DNA from: JAAYCB01 sp012744395
Lineage (GTDB): Bacteria > Planctomycetota > Planctomycetia > Pirellulales > Thermoguttaceae
DNA length: 40,399 nt
Direction of reading: 5' to 3'
Assembly: GCA_028703175.1 (NCBI GenBank)
Contig: JAQVNJ010000044.1
Span: 1-40,399, forward strand
This document shows, one piece after another, positions 25,498 to 33,683 of the stretch. The notes beneath the pieces were generated by a model. The model was not told the origin of the DNA, did no database searches, and saw nothing but the letters and a program-made list of their open reading frames with translations. Positions within the stretch are counted from its first letter, which is position 1. Every line of letters starts with the position of its first letter. Made by a program: the position numbers and the translations under genes.

Positions 25498-26892
25498 TCA
25501 GTACTCCAGCATCCAAAGCGGCGAGGTCTCCACGGCCAGATCGATGGCTTCGTGCCGCTGCGAGGAAGGCCGGCCGGCAAGGCAGTTGGCGGCCAGAAGG
25601 CGGAGGTCGTCCGCCGCATCCTCCCCGTCTGCAATCTCCGTGGGAGCAGCCACTTGGCCCAGCGCCTGGCTGGCCGAATCGGCAAGCCAGGCGGCGCGCC
25701 CCGCGGTGAGCGGCCCGGCAGTCGCAACAACCGTTTCGCGATGCGGCTCGATGTCGAGGGCAACAAACGAGACAGTCGCTGCAAGTTCGCTGCCGCCTTG
25801 CTCGATTTCCCCGGCGCCGGAATCGGCGCGGGCCGGCGTGGCGATCGTCGCCGCCACGGGCGCCGCCGCTTGCGCCGCGTCTTCCGCCGCCGCGCGATCC
25901 GCTGCCGGGATGCTCGTCGCGGCGATCGAGGCCGTCGAGAAGGCCTCCGCCTCCTGAACGGCGCTGCCCCCGTCGTCGACGATCTGGCGAACCGCGTTGA
26001 CCCACGCGGTCGAACCGACCGGCTGGACCGTCGTCGCCAAGAGGCGGTTGTAGACATACTCCGGCCGCAAGCCCCGCTCGCGGAAGTCCTGGCCGGCCAG
26101 CTCTTGCCCTTCGGCGAGGTCCACCAGAATCTCGTTTGGGCCGCCGTCCAAAAAGGCTTCCGGATGCTGCTCCACGACCCGATAGGAGCCGGGAGCGAGG
26201 TCAAAGAACTCGTACCGACCGCCGTCGCCGGTCACCGCCTCCCTCGACTGGCCGCCGCCCGCGTCGACGAGCACGACCTTCACACCCGGCACTCCCTCGT
26301 GGGCATCGGGCCGGTTGTTGCTGTTGGTGTCGGCATAGACGACCCCCGAAATGCCGGCCGTCTGGCCCGGCGTGACAAACGTGATTTGCCCGTCCGTCGG
26401 GTCGGCGCCTGCCGCCGGTTCCGCATCGAGGGCAATCGCGCCCTCATTGAGCCGAACCTTGACCAGGTCCAGGGGGGTCGAGCTGCCGCCGGGCGGACTG
26501 CCACGGACCGCAAACTGAATCTCCAGGAGACTCCCACTTGCTGGCTGTAGGCCTTCCGCGGCGTAGACGAAGACCACGATCGTCCCGGCGGAGTCATCGA
26601 CATTGGCAACCACATGCGCATCGGCCTGGAGCCAGACCGAACCGGCCGCCACCGCCGCCTCGTCCGCCTGGAGCAGATCGCTGTCGTAGCGGAGATGAAT
26701 CTCCGCGCCACGAACCCCCTCCGCAGTGTCGATTTCGACGGGCACGACCACCTGACCTCCAGCCTGGCCGGTCAGATCATCCGGCACGTGAACGTGCACG
26801 GCCTCCCCCGCACTGAGGGGCACGGCACTTAGCAGCGAGCGGCATTCCAGGGACTCGAAGGCCAGACGTCGTCGGCAGACACTCATTTCCAT
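25498..26892 (-). CDS. Secreted cohesin / SdrD-B-like surface protein
   Basis: The 464-residue protein opens with CRRRLAFESLECRSLLSA, the planctomycete extracellular N-terminal motif (Planc_extracel-like). Residues about 30-165 have the cohesin pattern: VVVPVEIDTAEGVRGAEIHL, YDSDLLQADE, then GTIVVFVYAAEGLQPASGSL. A prealbumin-like SdrD B domain follows (about 178-275: ISGVVYADTNSNNRPDAHEG, GDGGRYEFFDLAPGSYRVVE). The last 180 residues are Ala/Glu-rich with no recognised domain. Cohesins bind dockerins, and a dockerin lies in the divergent neighbour at 27507. The N-terminus is MEMSVC; Met3 (26886) is equally possible. Location is probably the cell surface or matrix. Confidence 0.78.
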   Translation of the reverse strand: MEMSVCRRRLAFESLECRSLLSAVPLSAGEAVHVHVPDDLTGQAGGQVVVPVEIDTAEGVRGAEIHLRYDSDLLQADEAAVAAGSVWLQADAHVVANVDDSAGTIVVFVYAAEGLQPASGSLLEIQFAVRGSPPGGSSTPLDLVKVRLNEGAIALDAEPAAGADPTDGQITFVTPGQTAGISGVVYADTNSNNRPDAHEGVPGVKVVLVDAGGGQSREAVTGDGGRYEFFDLAPGSYRVVEQHPEAFLDGGPNEILVDLAEGQELAGQDFRERGLRPEYVYNRLLATTVQPVGSTAWVNAVRQIVDDGGSAVQEAEAFSTASIAATSIPAADRAAAEDAAQAAAPVAATIATPARADSGAGEIEQGGSELAATVSFVALDIEPHRETVVATAGPLTAGRAAWLADSASQALGQVAAPTEIADGEDAADDLRLLAANCLAGRPSSQRHEAIDLAVETSPLWMLEY

Positions 26893-27506
26893 ATCTCATT
26901 TGCTCGAGGGGGAACGGCAACCACCGTGGCTGGGGAATGACGCCGCACCGGCCGAAGCCAACCGCAATCGTTGGGAAGGCGTTGTACAAGAACAGGCCAC
27001 CTCCTCCAATACCGTTTCCCCGCACTTCCTCCAATACCAGTTTCTAGTATTTCAGTCCGCCATATTTGCAGCGCAACGGCCGGCCGACTGCGTGCGGAGG
27101 GACAGCCAACTGCCGTCCGGGCAATCTGGACAATCTGGCGAGCCCGAAACAGGCGCTGTCAAGGCCGTTGCGACTGCTCTATTCTTATCGCCTTGGCTGC
27201 TTCCGGCCTTGAGGCGAATCATGGCGAGGGAACATTCCCAGCCCGCCCCCCTCCGGGACCACGTCATCCGGCAAAACCGGCAAAGCCTTGCCGAAATCCA
27301 TCGGATCCCTGCAAATGATCCCTGCATCTAGGGTGAAATACTTTTGCATTTTCCGTTGAATTGTCGTCTACTGAGATAGTATCGTTTATACTCAAGCATT
27401 CATACGGTATTTTTTGAAGACGCTTCTCTGCTTCGGGTAGCGCCGACAAGCAGTCTTCCGCACAACGTGTCTGCCTGGGACTTGCCAGGATTGCGAGGTG
27501 ATGACG
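26893..27506. other. Divergent intergenic region between the two cohesin genes
   Basis: This 614-base spacer has no convincing gene. It contains a 12-base direct repeat (TCCTCCAATACC at 27002-27013 and 27027-27038), the doubled word CAATCTGG (27121-27138), and an AT-rich stretch (27335-27420). The AT-rich part includes TTGAAT (27356), TAGTAT (27377) and the inverted repeat AGTAT-cgttt-ATACT (27378-27392). These could be promoter and operator elements for one or both surface-protein genes, but no promoter with ideal spacing is visible. Confidence 0.5.
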
Positions 27507-29795
27507 ATGAATCGCGGCTTAGAATTCTTACGGGCAATCGGCCGGCGTCTCCTTCGGTCGGAGGTTCCTCTCGGCAGTGGCCGTTTCCGGCACCGAGCGC
27601 GGCCGCTCCGCTGCGAGGCGCTGGAATCGCGACAACTCCTTTCGATCACGGTGGAGTCGTTGACGCCGATGACCAGCGGGTTCGTTGCGCAATTCAGCGA
27701 TGAGATCGAAACCAGCACACTGAATCTCTACGACACCCAGAGCGGGGCTCTCGGCCAGGCCGATGTCGTGCTCGAAGGCGCGGCGGCCGGACAGATCGCC
27801 GGCTCGATTCTCGTCACGGGCAAAGAGCTGACGTTCATCAAGACCGGCCGACCGCTCGAAGCGGACACCTACACGGTCACGCTTCGCAGCGCTGCGGACG
27901 GGATCGTCGGCAAGGCCCTTGGCGAACTGCTCGACGGCGACGGCGACGGCGTCGCCGGGGGCGACTTCGTGCAGACGTTCACCGTTGCCGCCTCGCAACC
28001 GCTCGTCGTCAGCCTCCCCGACTTTGCGTGCGGGCCAGGCCAAGCGCTCAGCGGACCGGCCGAGGGGAGCGGCGCGGCTTTCACGGAGGGGTTGCCTGTG
28101 CGACTCGACGACGCGGGCGGCGTGACCTCGGTCCTGCTGACGATCGACTATGATCCGGCCCTGCTGACGATCAGCGGCGCGGAACTCGGGGCCGACGCGC
28201 CCGACGGGAGCCAGGTGGAAATCAATGTCGACACGCCCGGCCGTGCGACCGTCGCACTGTTCTCGCTCTCCCCCCTAGAGAGTGGTAGCGTCGATTTCGT
28301 CCGCCTGATCGGCTCCGTCCCCGAGAATGCCACCTATGGCGCCGCACAGGTCCTGCGGATCAGCGAGTTGAAAGTCAACGCCGGCGCGATCGAGGCGACG
28401 GCCGATGATGCACTCCACGCGGTCGCTTTCCCCGGCGACGCAAACGCAAACGGCAATTACGACACCGAGGATGCACGGTTCATCGCCCGCGTCGGCGTGG
28501 GGCTCGATTCCGGCTTCGCCGTCGAGCAGCCCGACGCGCCGGCGACCTCGCAACTCCGCCACGCCTACCCGACAATCGACCCGATGATCATCGGCGATGT
28601 AACCGGCGACGGCACGCTCAGCCCCATGGATGCCAGCGACCTGCTCCGCCAGGTCGTCGGCCTGCCCGCGCCGAATATCCCACCGCTGCCGAGCGACACC
28701 TCGGTCAGCACCGCCACGACGTTGACTGCCTCGGCCGGTTCGTCGGTCTACGGTGAGTCGCTCACGTTCACGGCGACCGTCAGTGCAACAATCCCTGGCG
28801 GAGAGGTTCCAACCGGCTCGGTCGTCTTCAAGGAAGGCGCGAACACGCTCGCCACCGTCGCGCTGGTGGATGGGGTCGCCACCTGGACGACATCCGCCCT
28901 CGATGCCGGAAGCCACACGATCACGGCCGTCTACGACGGCGCCGCGGGCTTCTATGCGAGCACCGCCAGCGCCAACCTCGTGATTGCCAAAGCAACCCTC
29001 TCTGTCACCGGGATCACCGTGGAAGACAAGGTCTACGACGGAACGACGGACGCCACGCTGAACCTCGAAGACGCCGCGCTGGAGGGAGTCTTGGACGGCG
29101 AGGACGTCGTGCTCGTGACCACCGGCGCGGTCGGGACCTTTGACGACGCAGACGCCGGCGAGGGCAAGCCGCTGACCGTCACCGGCTTGAGCCTGGGCGG
29201 CGCGCAGAGCGCCAACTACACGCTCGCCGAGGTGGTCCTGGCGGCCGATATCACGGCGGCCGAGCTGACGATTTCCAGCCTCGCGGCCAACAACAAGGTC
29301 TACGACGGAACAACCGACGCCACGCTCGACCTCGAAGGCGCAGTGCTCGTGGGCGTTTTCGAAGGCGACAACGTCAGCCTGGCGGGTGGCACGGCCGTCT
29401 TCGCCGACCCCGGAGTCGGCGAGGGGATAACCGTGACTGTCACCGGACTGGAACTCGCCGGGCCGAGCGCCGGCAATTATGTCCTCTCCGAGACGACGGC
29501 CAGCCTGGCGGCCGACATCACGGCCAAGACGCTCTCTGTCACCGGGATCACCGTGGAAGACAAGGTCTACGATGGAACGACCGACGCCACGCTGAACCTC
29601 GAAGACGCCGCGCTGGAGGGAGTCGTCGACGGCGAGGACGTCGTCCTGGTGACCACCGAGGCGGCCGCGGCGTTTGCCGACCCCGAGGTGGGCGAGGGCA
29701 AGCCGGTAACCGTCACGGGCTTGAGCCTGAGCGGCGCGCAGAGCGCCAACTATATGCTCGCGGACTTGGTGCTGACGGCCGACATTACGGCGTAG
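27507..29795 (+). CDS. Surface protein: cohesin-like, dockerin, Ig-like and three YDG repeats
   Basis: The 762-residue product has the planctomycete extracellular motif RCEALESRQLLS (about 34-45). An Ig-like domain (about 50-160: ITVESLTPMTSGFVAQFSDE, ADTYTVTLRSAADG) is followed by a cohesin-like region (about 170-305: VTSVLLTIDYDPALLTISG). Next is a dockerin with two calcium-loop repeats (GDANANGNYDTEDARFIARV near 310 and GDVTGDGTLSPMDASDLLRQ near 362). An Ig-like Big_3-type domain (about 395-490) follows, then three tandem YDG domains (about 497-762) with KVYDGTTDATL in each. The chain ends just after the third. GAGG eight bases before ATG 27507 favours that start over ATG 27501 or GTG 27498. 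Likely an extracellular adhesion or assembly protein; partners unknown. Confidence 0.8.
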   Translation: MNRGLEFLRAIGRRLLRSEVPLGSGRFRHRARPLRCEALESRQLLSITVESLTPMTSGFVAQFSDEIETSTLNLYDTQSGALGQADVVLEGAAAGQIAGSILVTGKELTFIKTGRPLEADTYTVTLRSAADGIVGKALGELLDGDGDGVAGGDFVQTFTVAASQPLVVSLPDFACGPGQALSGPAEGSGAAFTEGLPVRLDDAGGVTSVLLTIDYDPALLTISGAELGADAPDGSQVEINVDTPGRATVALFSLSPLESGSVDFVRLIGSVPENATYGAAQVLRISELKVNAGAIEATADDALHAVAFPGDANANGNYDTEDARFIARVGVGLDSGFAVEQPDAPATSQLRHAYPTIDPMIIGDVTGDGTLSPMDASDLLRQVVGLPAPNIPPLPSDTSVSTATTLTASAGSSVYGESLTFTATVSATIPGGEVPTGSVVFKEGANTLATVALVDGVATWTTSALDAGSHTITAVYDGAAGFYASTASANLVIAKATLSVTGITVEDKVYDGTTDATLNLEDAALEGVLDGEDVVLVTTGAVGTFDDADAGEGKPLTVTGLSLGGAQSANYTLAEVVLAADITAAELTISSLAANNKVYDGTTDATLDLEGAVLVGVFEGDNVSLAGGTAVFADPGVGEGITVTVTGLELAGPSAGNYVLSETTASLAADITAKTLSVTGITVEDKVYDGTTDATLNLEDAALEGVVDGEDVVLVTTEAAAAFADPEVGEGKPVTVTGLSLSGAQSANYMLADLVLTADITA
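28998..29658 (+). repeat. Nearly identical DNA in YDG repeats 1 and 3
   Basis: The segments at 28998-29124 and 29532-29658 are almost the same base for base (starting CTCTCTGTCACCGGGATCAC in both), 534 bases apart. The middle YDG unit between them is much more diverged. This pattern suggests recent duplication or gene conversion of the outer units. Confidence 0.75.
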
Positions 29796-30151
29796 CGAGG
29801 CCCACTTCTCTCGCGGGACGAGCCAAAGCGGATCAGCGCCAGGCCGCTTTGGCTCGCCCCGGCCGTGGAACCGACTCGAGACACCCCTCTAGGGATGTAC
29901 GCCAGTTAGCCCAAGGCGTCCATCGGCTGGCTTTTCTGCCGTCCATCTCTTCCTAATCCGCAAGGTTTAACGCGTCGCACGGCGAGTTTGGCCATCCTGC
30001 TTCAAAATATTCGGATCAGGGTGACTCTTGCGCCGATAACGATCGTAGCAGTCTTGTTGATTATGCCGGATGATTCTGCGGCGTTGGGAGCTGCCGCATG
30101 TTGCGTTTCATCCGCGATTGGAGCCAACTGGAAGGGGTTGGGGGGGAAGCG
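29796..30151. other. Intergenic region after the YDG protein gene
   Basis: This 356-base spacer contains a strong hairpin (29819-29856) close to the stop of the upstream gene. It becomes AT-richer toward the porin start (about 29960-30070), where the porin promoter should lie. I found no -35/-10 pair with good spacing and no small gene. Confidence 0.5.
29819..29856 (+). terminator. Perfect 13-bp hairpin after the YDG protein gene
   Basis: CGAGCCAAAGCGG and its exact reverse complement enclose a 12-base loop, 24 bases after the stop codon. No T tract follows, so it may be a Rho-assisted or RNA-stabilising hairpin rather than a classical intrinsic terminator. Confidence 0.55.
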
Positions 30152-31690
30152 ATGAAGAGGTATTGGATCGTGATCGTTGCGTTTGCCGCCGGGATAACGC
30201 CCGACCCGCAAGTTCGCGCGGATGGCCCCGCGGTCTTTGGCGGGCCTCCTATCGGCGGGCGCCGGACCGAGATCCGCCTCAGCGCCTTCCATGATGTGGA
30301 GCAGATCGGAGAACGCACGGAGCTGCCCCCCGCGCCCATGCCGCTCGGTCGGTCCGAGGCGCCTGACCGGTTGCCGGGCGGATTGAAGGCCGCTCCGGTT
30401 CATCCCCGCGTGGCCCTCCAGGCGGAGCCAGCCAGGCCACTGCCGCCGATGCCCGCTGCCAGACCCCTGCCGGCGCCGGCAAACGTTCCGCTGGCGATGG
30501 ACAACGACATCGCGCACCTCGCACCGGCGCCGATGCAGGCAGCGGGCATCGCCCCGTGCATGGACGCCGCCTGCCCGACCTGCGGCCCGCCGTTTGAGCC
30601 GTACGGCCTGGAGCCGGGATTCGATCTTCTGGGCATCGGGCTGGGCGGCTGGGTCGACGGCGGTTTTTCCGCCCTGGGCAACTCGCCCGGCGATCGCTTC
30701 AACGGTCCGGTGACGTTCAACGACCGGAACCTGGAAGGGCAGCTCAACCAGGTCTGGCTGTATCTCGAGCGGCCGGTCGACCCCGACGCCTGCAATGTCG
30801 ACATCGGCGGCCGCATCGACGTGATGTACGGGACCGACGCAATGTTCCTCCAGGCATCCGACGGGCTGGAGGAGCACTGGAACCAGACGGACCGGTTCTA
30901 TCAGGCCGCTTTGCCCCAGTTTTACATCGACGGCGGCTGGGACGGCTGGACGGTGAGAGCGGGCCGTTTCTTCACGCCCCTGGGATACGAGAGCCCGGCG
31001 GCGCCGGACAACTTCTTCTACTCCCATTCCTACGAGATGCAGTACGGCAAGCCGCTGACCCATCTTGGCGCCTTGTTCGGCAAGAGCCTCGGCCAGTGGT
31101 CCGTCCAGGCCGGTTTCCACCGCGGCAACGACCAGTTCGACGACACCGACGGGCACGACGCGCTCAACTTCCTCGGCGGCGTCGGCTACACCGGCCTGGG
31201 CGGATGCTTCATGGCCGAGTACGCGCTGACGGCGACCGAGGAGGGCCCCGGCGTGAACGACTACATCCACAGCATCGTCGCCAGGCTCCTGATCCTGCCG
31301 GAACTCGAGTATGTCCTGGTCAACAACTACGGCCAGCGCTGGGACCAGGCCGGCGAGAGGTCCGCGGTCTGGTACGGGATCAACCAGTACCTGACCTGCG
31401 CGCTGACCGAGGACCTGGCCGCCGGCCTGCGGCTGGAGTGGTTTTGCGACCTCGACGGGACGCGCGTCCGCGGCCTGCGCAGCGGCAACACGCTGCCCGC
31501 GGGCGCGAGCGGCGACTTCTACGCAATCACGTTCGGGCTGAACTACACGCCGCTGGACAACCTCCGGCTCCGGCCTGAGGTCCGCTGGGACTTCTTCGAT
31601 CCGATCGGCGAGAGCACGCCCTTGCCCTACGACTCCGGCCAGCGCGACCGCCAATTCCTGTTCGCGATCGACGTCCTCTACACCTTCTGA
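30152..31690 (+). CDS. Outer-membrane beta-barrel porin, BBP2 type
   Basis: The 512-residue product has a signal peptide (MKRYWIVIVAFAAGITPDPQ, probably cut after VRA). A Pro/Ala-rich region (about 50-130) includes a small Cys cluster (CMDAACPTCG), followed by a barrel domain (about 145-512). WVDGGF, QLNQVWLYLERP, the YIDGGWDGWTVRAGRFFTP block, and NFFYSHSYEMQYGKPLTHLG fit the BBP2 / OmpL-like porin family of planctomycetes. The final residues LFAIDVLYTF end in Phe, as expected for a BAM substrate. GGGGGGAAG before the ATG at 30152 and the signal peptide decide the start. The last third aligns with the partial porin at 3-536. Substrate unknown. It converges with the FAD oxidoreductase gene. 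Confidence 0.85.
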   Translation: MKRYWIVIVAFAAGITPDPQVRADGPAVFGGPPIGGRRTEIRLSAFHDVEQIGERTELPPAPMPLGRSEAPDRLPGGLKAAPVHPRVALQAEPARPLPPMPAARPLPAPANVPLAMDNDIAHLAPAPMQAAGIAPCMDAACPTCGPPFEPYGLEPGFDLLGIGLGGWVDGGFSALGNSPGDRFNGPVTFNDRNLEGQLNQVWLYLERPVDPDACNVDIGGRIDVMYGTDAMFLQASDGLEEHWNQTDRFYQAALPQFYIDGGWDGWTVRAGRFFTPLGYESPAAPDNFFYSHSYEMQYGKPLTHLGALFGKSLGQWSVQAGFHRGNDQFDDTDGHDALNFLGGVGYTGLGGCFMAEYALTATEEGPGVNDYIHSIVARLLILPELEYVLVNNYGQRWDQAGERSAVWYGINQYLTCALTEDLAAGLRLEWFCDLDGTRVRGLRSGNTLPAGASGDFYAITFGLNYTPLDNLRLRPEVRWDFFDPIGESTPLPYDSGQRDRQFLFAIDVLYTF

Positions 31691-31746
31691 CGGCCTTGGC
31701 AGGCCAAGCGGTTCCGCTCGCCGCGTGGGGCAGCAAGCCCGCCCGG

Positions 31747-33669
31747 CTATCGCTGGATGGTGCGATCGCCCGCCGAGCCGACGCCGCGGCGCATCAGCTC
31801 GCGGAGCTCCTCGAAGTGGTGGCGGTAGACGCCGCGGGGCGTCGCGTTGTACCGCTTGCAGAGCGACGCCGCCATGCCCAGCACCTCGCCCATCATGCCG
31901 GTGGTCCGCTGGACCCGGACCGTGCCCAGCGCCACGTGGGTCACGCTGATATTCCGCCCGGCGATCATCAGGTTCTCCACGTTGCGCGAGTAGAGGCAGC
32001 GGAAGGGGATCGGGTAAGGGGAGATCGCCGTCGTCCGCGCCACCGAGCGGAACTCCGTGCCCGGGAAATGCTTCGTGTTCTCCGGATGCGGATAGTGCAG
32101 GTCGATACCCCAGGTCGTCGTCACGCAGGCGTCCGGATACGGCTTGCCCTGGAGGATGTCCTGCTCCTGGAGGATCACGTCGCCGAGCAGCCGCCGCGAT
32201 TCCCGCTTGCCGCCGATGTAGGCCACCCAGGCGAGGCGCTCGTGGGCCAGTTTTTCCTTGATCGGGCTGTGGTTCTTCTGGTAGGCCCAATTGCCGAAGA
32301 TCACGCGGAGGGCGTGATCCCGCACCGCCTCGAACTCGGTGATCTGGTCCATGTTCATCCCGACTTCCCAGTCCCAGTCGCCGCGGCTCGTCCGCTGGTA
32401 TGTCTCGTCGTTGAACGGGACCGCCCAGGGGCAGTCGGGAAACGGCGCCGGCTCGGCCTCCCGGACCGCGTACCACTGGACCGAGGTGCCCATGACCATC
32501 ACGTCCGCTTCGTCCGGGGCCCGCGATTCGCCGGTCTCCGCGCGGCTCTCGCGCCCCATCCGGTAGTCGGCGCCGGCCAGGAACCCGACCGAGCCGTCGC
32601 CCGTGCAGTCGGCAAACAGCGGGGCGGCGAATTTCAATTCGCGCGCGCTGAAGATGTCCTTGCCGACGACCGCCGCGATCCGCTTGCCCCGCATCTCGAC
32701 CTGGAAAACGTGCGTGTTGAGGAACAGGGAGAGATTCGGTTCCGCCCGCACCGCATCGAGCTTTCGCTGATCCTCGTAGTTGGATTCCGGTCCGGCATTA
32801 TGGACCTTCTTCTCCGGATGTTTCTCGATGATCGCCAGCACCTCCCGGCTGCGGGGCAGTTCCGGATTGTCGATCGCGTCCTGGCGGTTCCAGTAGCCGA
32901 CCGGGCCGATCTCGTCGACCAGGTCGCCGAGCCGCGGATAGGGCTCCTTGTGGATTCTGCCGGAAAGGCCGACGCGGACCTCGGAACTGTTGTTGCCGCC
33001 CAACAGCGGCCGGTCCTGAACGAGGGCGACCTTGACCCCGAGCCTGGCGGCGGAGATCGCCGTGCAGGTTCCCGCCATTCCGCCACCGACGACGACCAGG
33101 TCGAACCGGCCCGCCTGGGGAGCCTGATCCGGCAATTGGAGCAGCTTGCGGCGGAAGGAGGCCATTTCCGGATCGCGGTTCGGCGGGGTGAAGTCGTCGC
33201 GGCTGGTCAACAGAATCGCGTCGCAGCGGCCGGCAAAGCCGGTCAGGTCCCTGAGCGCCAAGGAGACCTCGCCGGCGGCGAGCTGGACCGTCCCCCCGTC
33301 CTGCCAGTGCCACTCGGCGCCTTCGGTCCCGAAAACCGTTTCGAGCGGTTTGCCGTTGACGACCAACTGGAACTTGCCCGGCGCCCCCTGGGCGCCCCAG
33401 TTGGCCACCCAGTCGCGCGTCCGCACGAACACCCGGTACTCGCCCCCCGCGGCGAGTTGAACCGCCGTCGTGGCGTCGGCCACCGGCACGCCCAATCCGT
33501 GGGCCAGCAGATAGGGTGAGCCCATCTGGTCCATGCTCTGTTGGTCCACGACCCACCCGCCGCGATCGCGAAAGCCCTCGGCTTCGACGAGGAGCGTCTC
33601 TTCAGAACGCGCCGCGCAGGGGGCAATCAGCAGGGCTGCCAGGACAAGGATCCGATTGCAGATTGGCAT
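31747..33669 (-). CDS. Secreted FAD-dependent oxidoreductase with N-terminal beta domain
   Basis: The 640-residue protein has a signal peptide (MPICNRILVLAALLIAPCAA, likely cut near RSEE). A beta-sandwich-like N-terminal domain (about 25-160: LVEAEGFRDRGGWVVDQQSM, GEYRVFVRTRDWV) resembles carbohydrate-binding modules. An FAD-dependent oxidoreductase domain (about 188-640) follows, with the dinucleotide site DLVVVGGGMAGTCTAISAAR, LLGGNNSSEVRVG, a LFADCTGDGSVGFLAGADY block and NLMIAGRNISVTHVALGTVR. This is the FAD_oxidored (PF12831-like) family, abundant in planctomycetes; the substrate is unknown and a sugar or polysaccharide is plausible from the added domain. GAGGAG nine bases upstream fixes the start at 33669. 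It begins 14 bases after the radical SAM gene, so the two are translationally close. Confidence 0.85.
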   Translation of the reverse strand: MPICNRILVLAALLIAPCAARSEETLLVEAEGFRDRGGWVVDQQSMDQMGSPYLLAHGLGVPVADATTAVQLAAGGEYRVFVRTRDWVANWGAQGAPGKFQLVVNGKPLETVFGTEGAEWHWQDGGTVQLAAGEVSLALRDLTGFAGRCDAILLTSRDDFTPPNRDPEMASFRRKLLQLPDQAPQAGRFDLVVVGGGMAGTCTAISAARLGVKVALVQDRPLLGGNNSSEVRVGLSGRIHKEPYPRLGDLVDEIGPVGYWNRQDAIDNPELPRSREVLAIIEKHPEKKVHNAGPESNYEDQRKLDAVRAEPNLSLFLNTHVFQVEMRGKRIAAVVGKDIFSARELKFAAPLFADCTGDGSVGFLAGADYRMGRESRAETGESRAPDEADVMVMGTSVQWYAVREAEPAPFPDCPWAVPFNDETYQRTSRGDWDWEVGMNMDQITEFEAVRDHALRVIFGNWAYQKNHSPIKEKLAHERLAWVAYIGGKRESRRLLGDVILQEQDILQGKPYPDACVTTTWGIDLHYPHPENTKHFPGTEFRSVARTTAISPYPIPFRCLYSRNVENLMIAGRNISVTHVALGTVRVQRTTGMMGEVLGMAASLCKRYNATPRGVYRHHFEELRELMRRGVGSAGDRTIQR

Positions 33670-33683
33670 GAACATCTCCTCGC

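Noticed and set aside
26900..27331. A 143-codon plus-strand frame in the divergent spacer
   Set aside because: No ribosome-binding site, no recognisable domain, and it covers repeat and promoter-like sequence.
28275..28916. A 213-codon minus-strand frame inside the cohesin-dockerin gene
   Set aside because: Shadow of the real gene; the plus strand shows dockerin calcium loops and Ig-like domains here.
31695..31708. Short stem CTTGG/CCAAG after the BBP2 porin gene as a terminator
   Set aside because: Only 5 bp and no T tract, too weak to support.
30002..32476. An 824-codon open frame on the minus strand across the porin and part of the FAD gene
   Set aside because: It overlaps two recognisable genes in other frames and has a low-complexity Arg/Val/Gly-rich translation.
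31696..33519. A 607-codon open frame on the plus strand opposite the FAD oxidoreductase
   Set aside because: The opposite frame has a signal peptide, a ribosome-binding site and an FAD-binding motif; this one has none.
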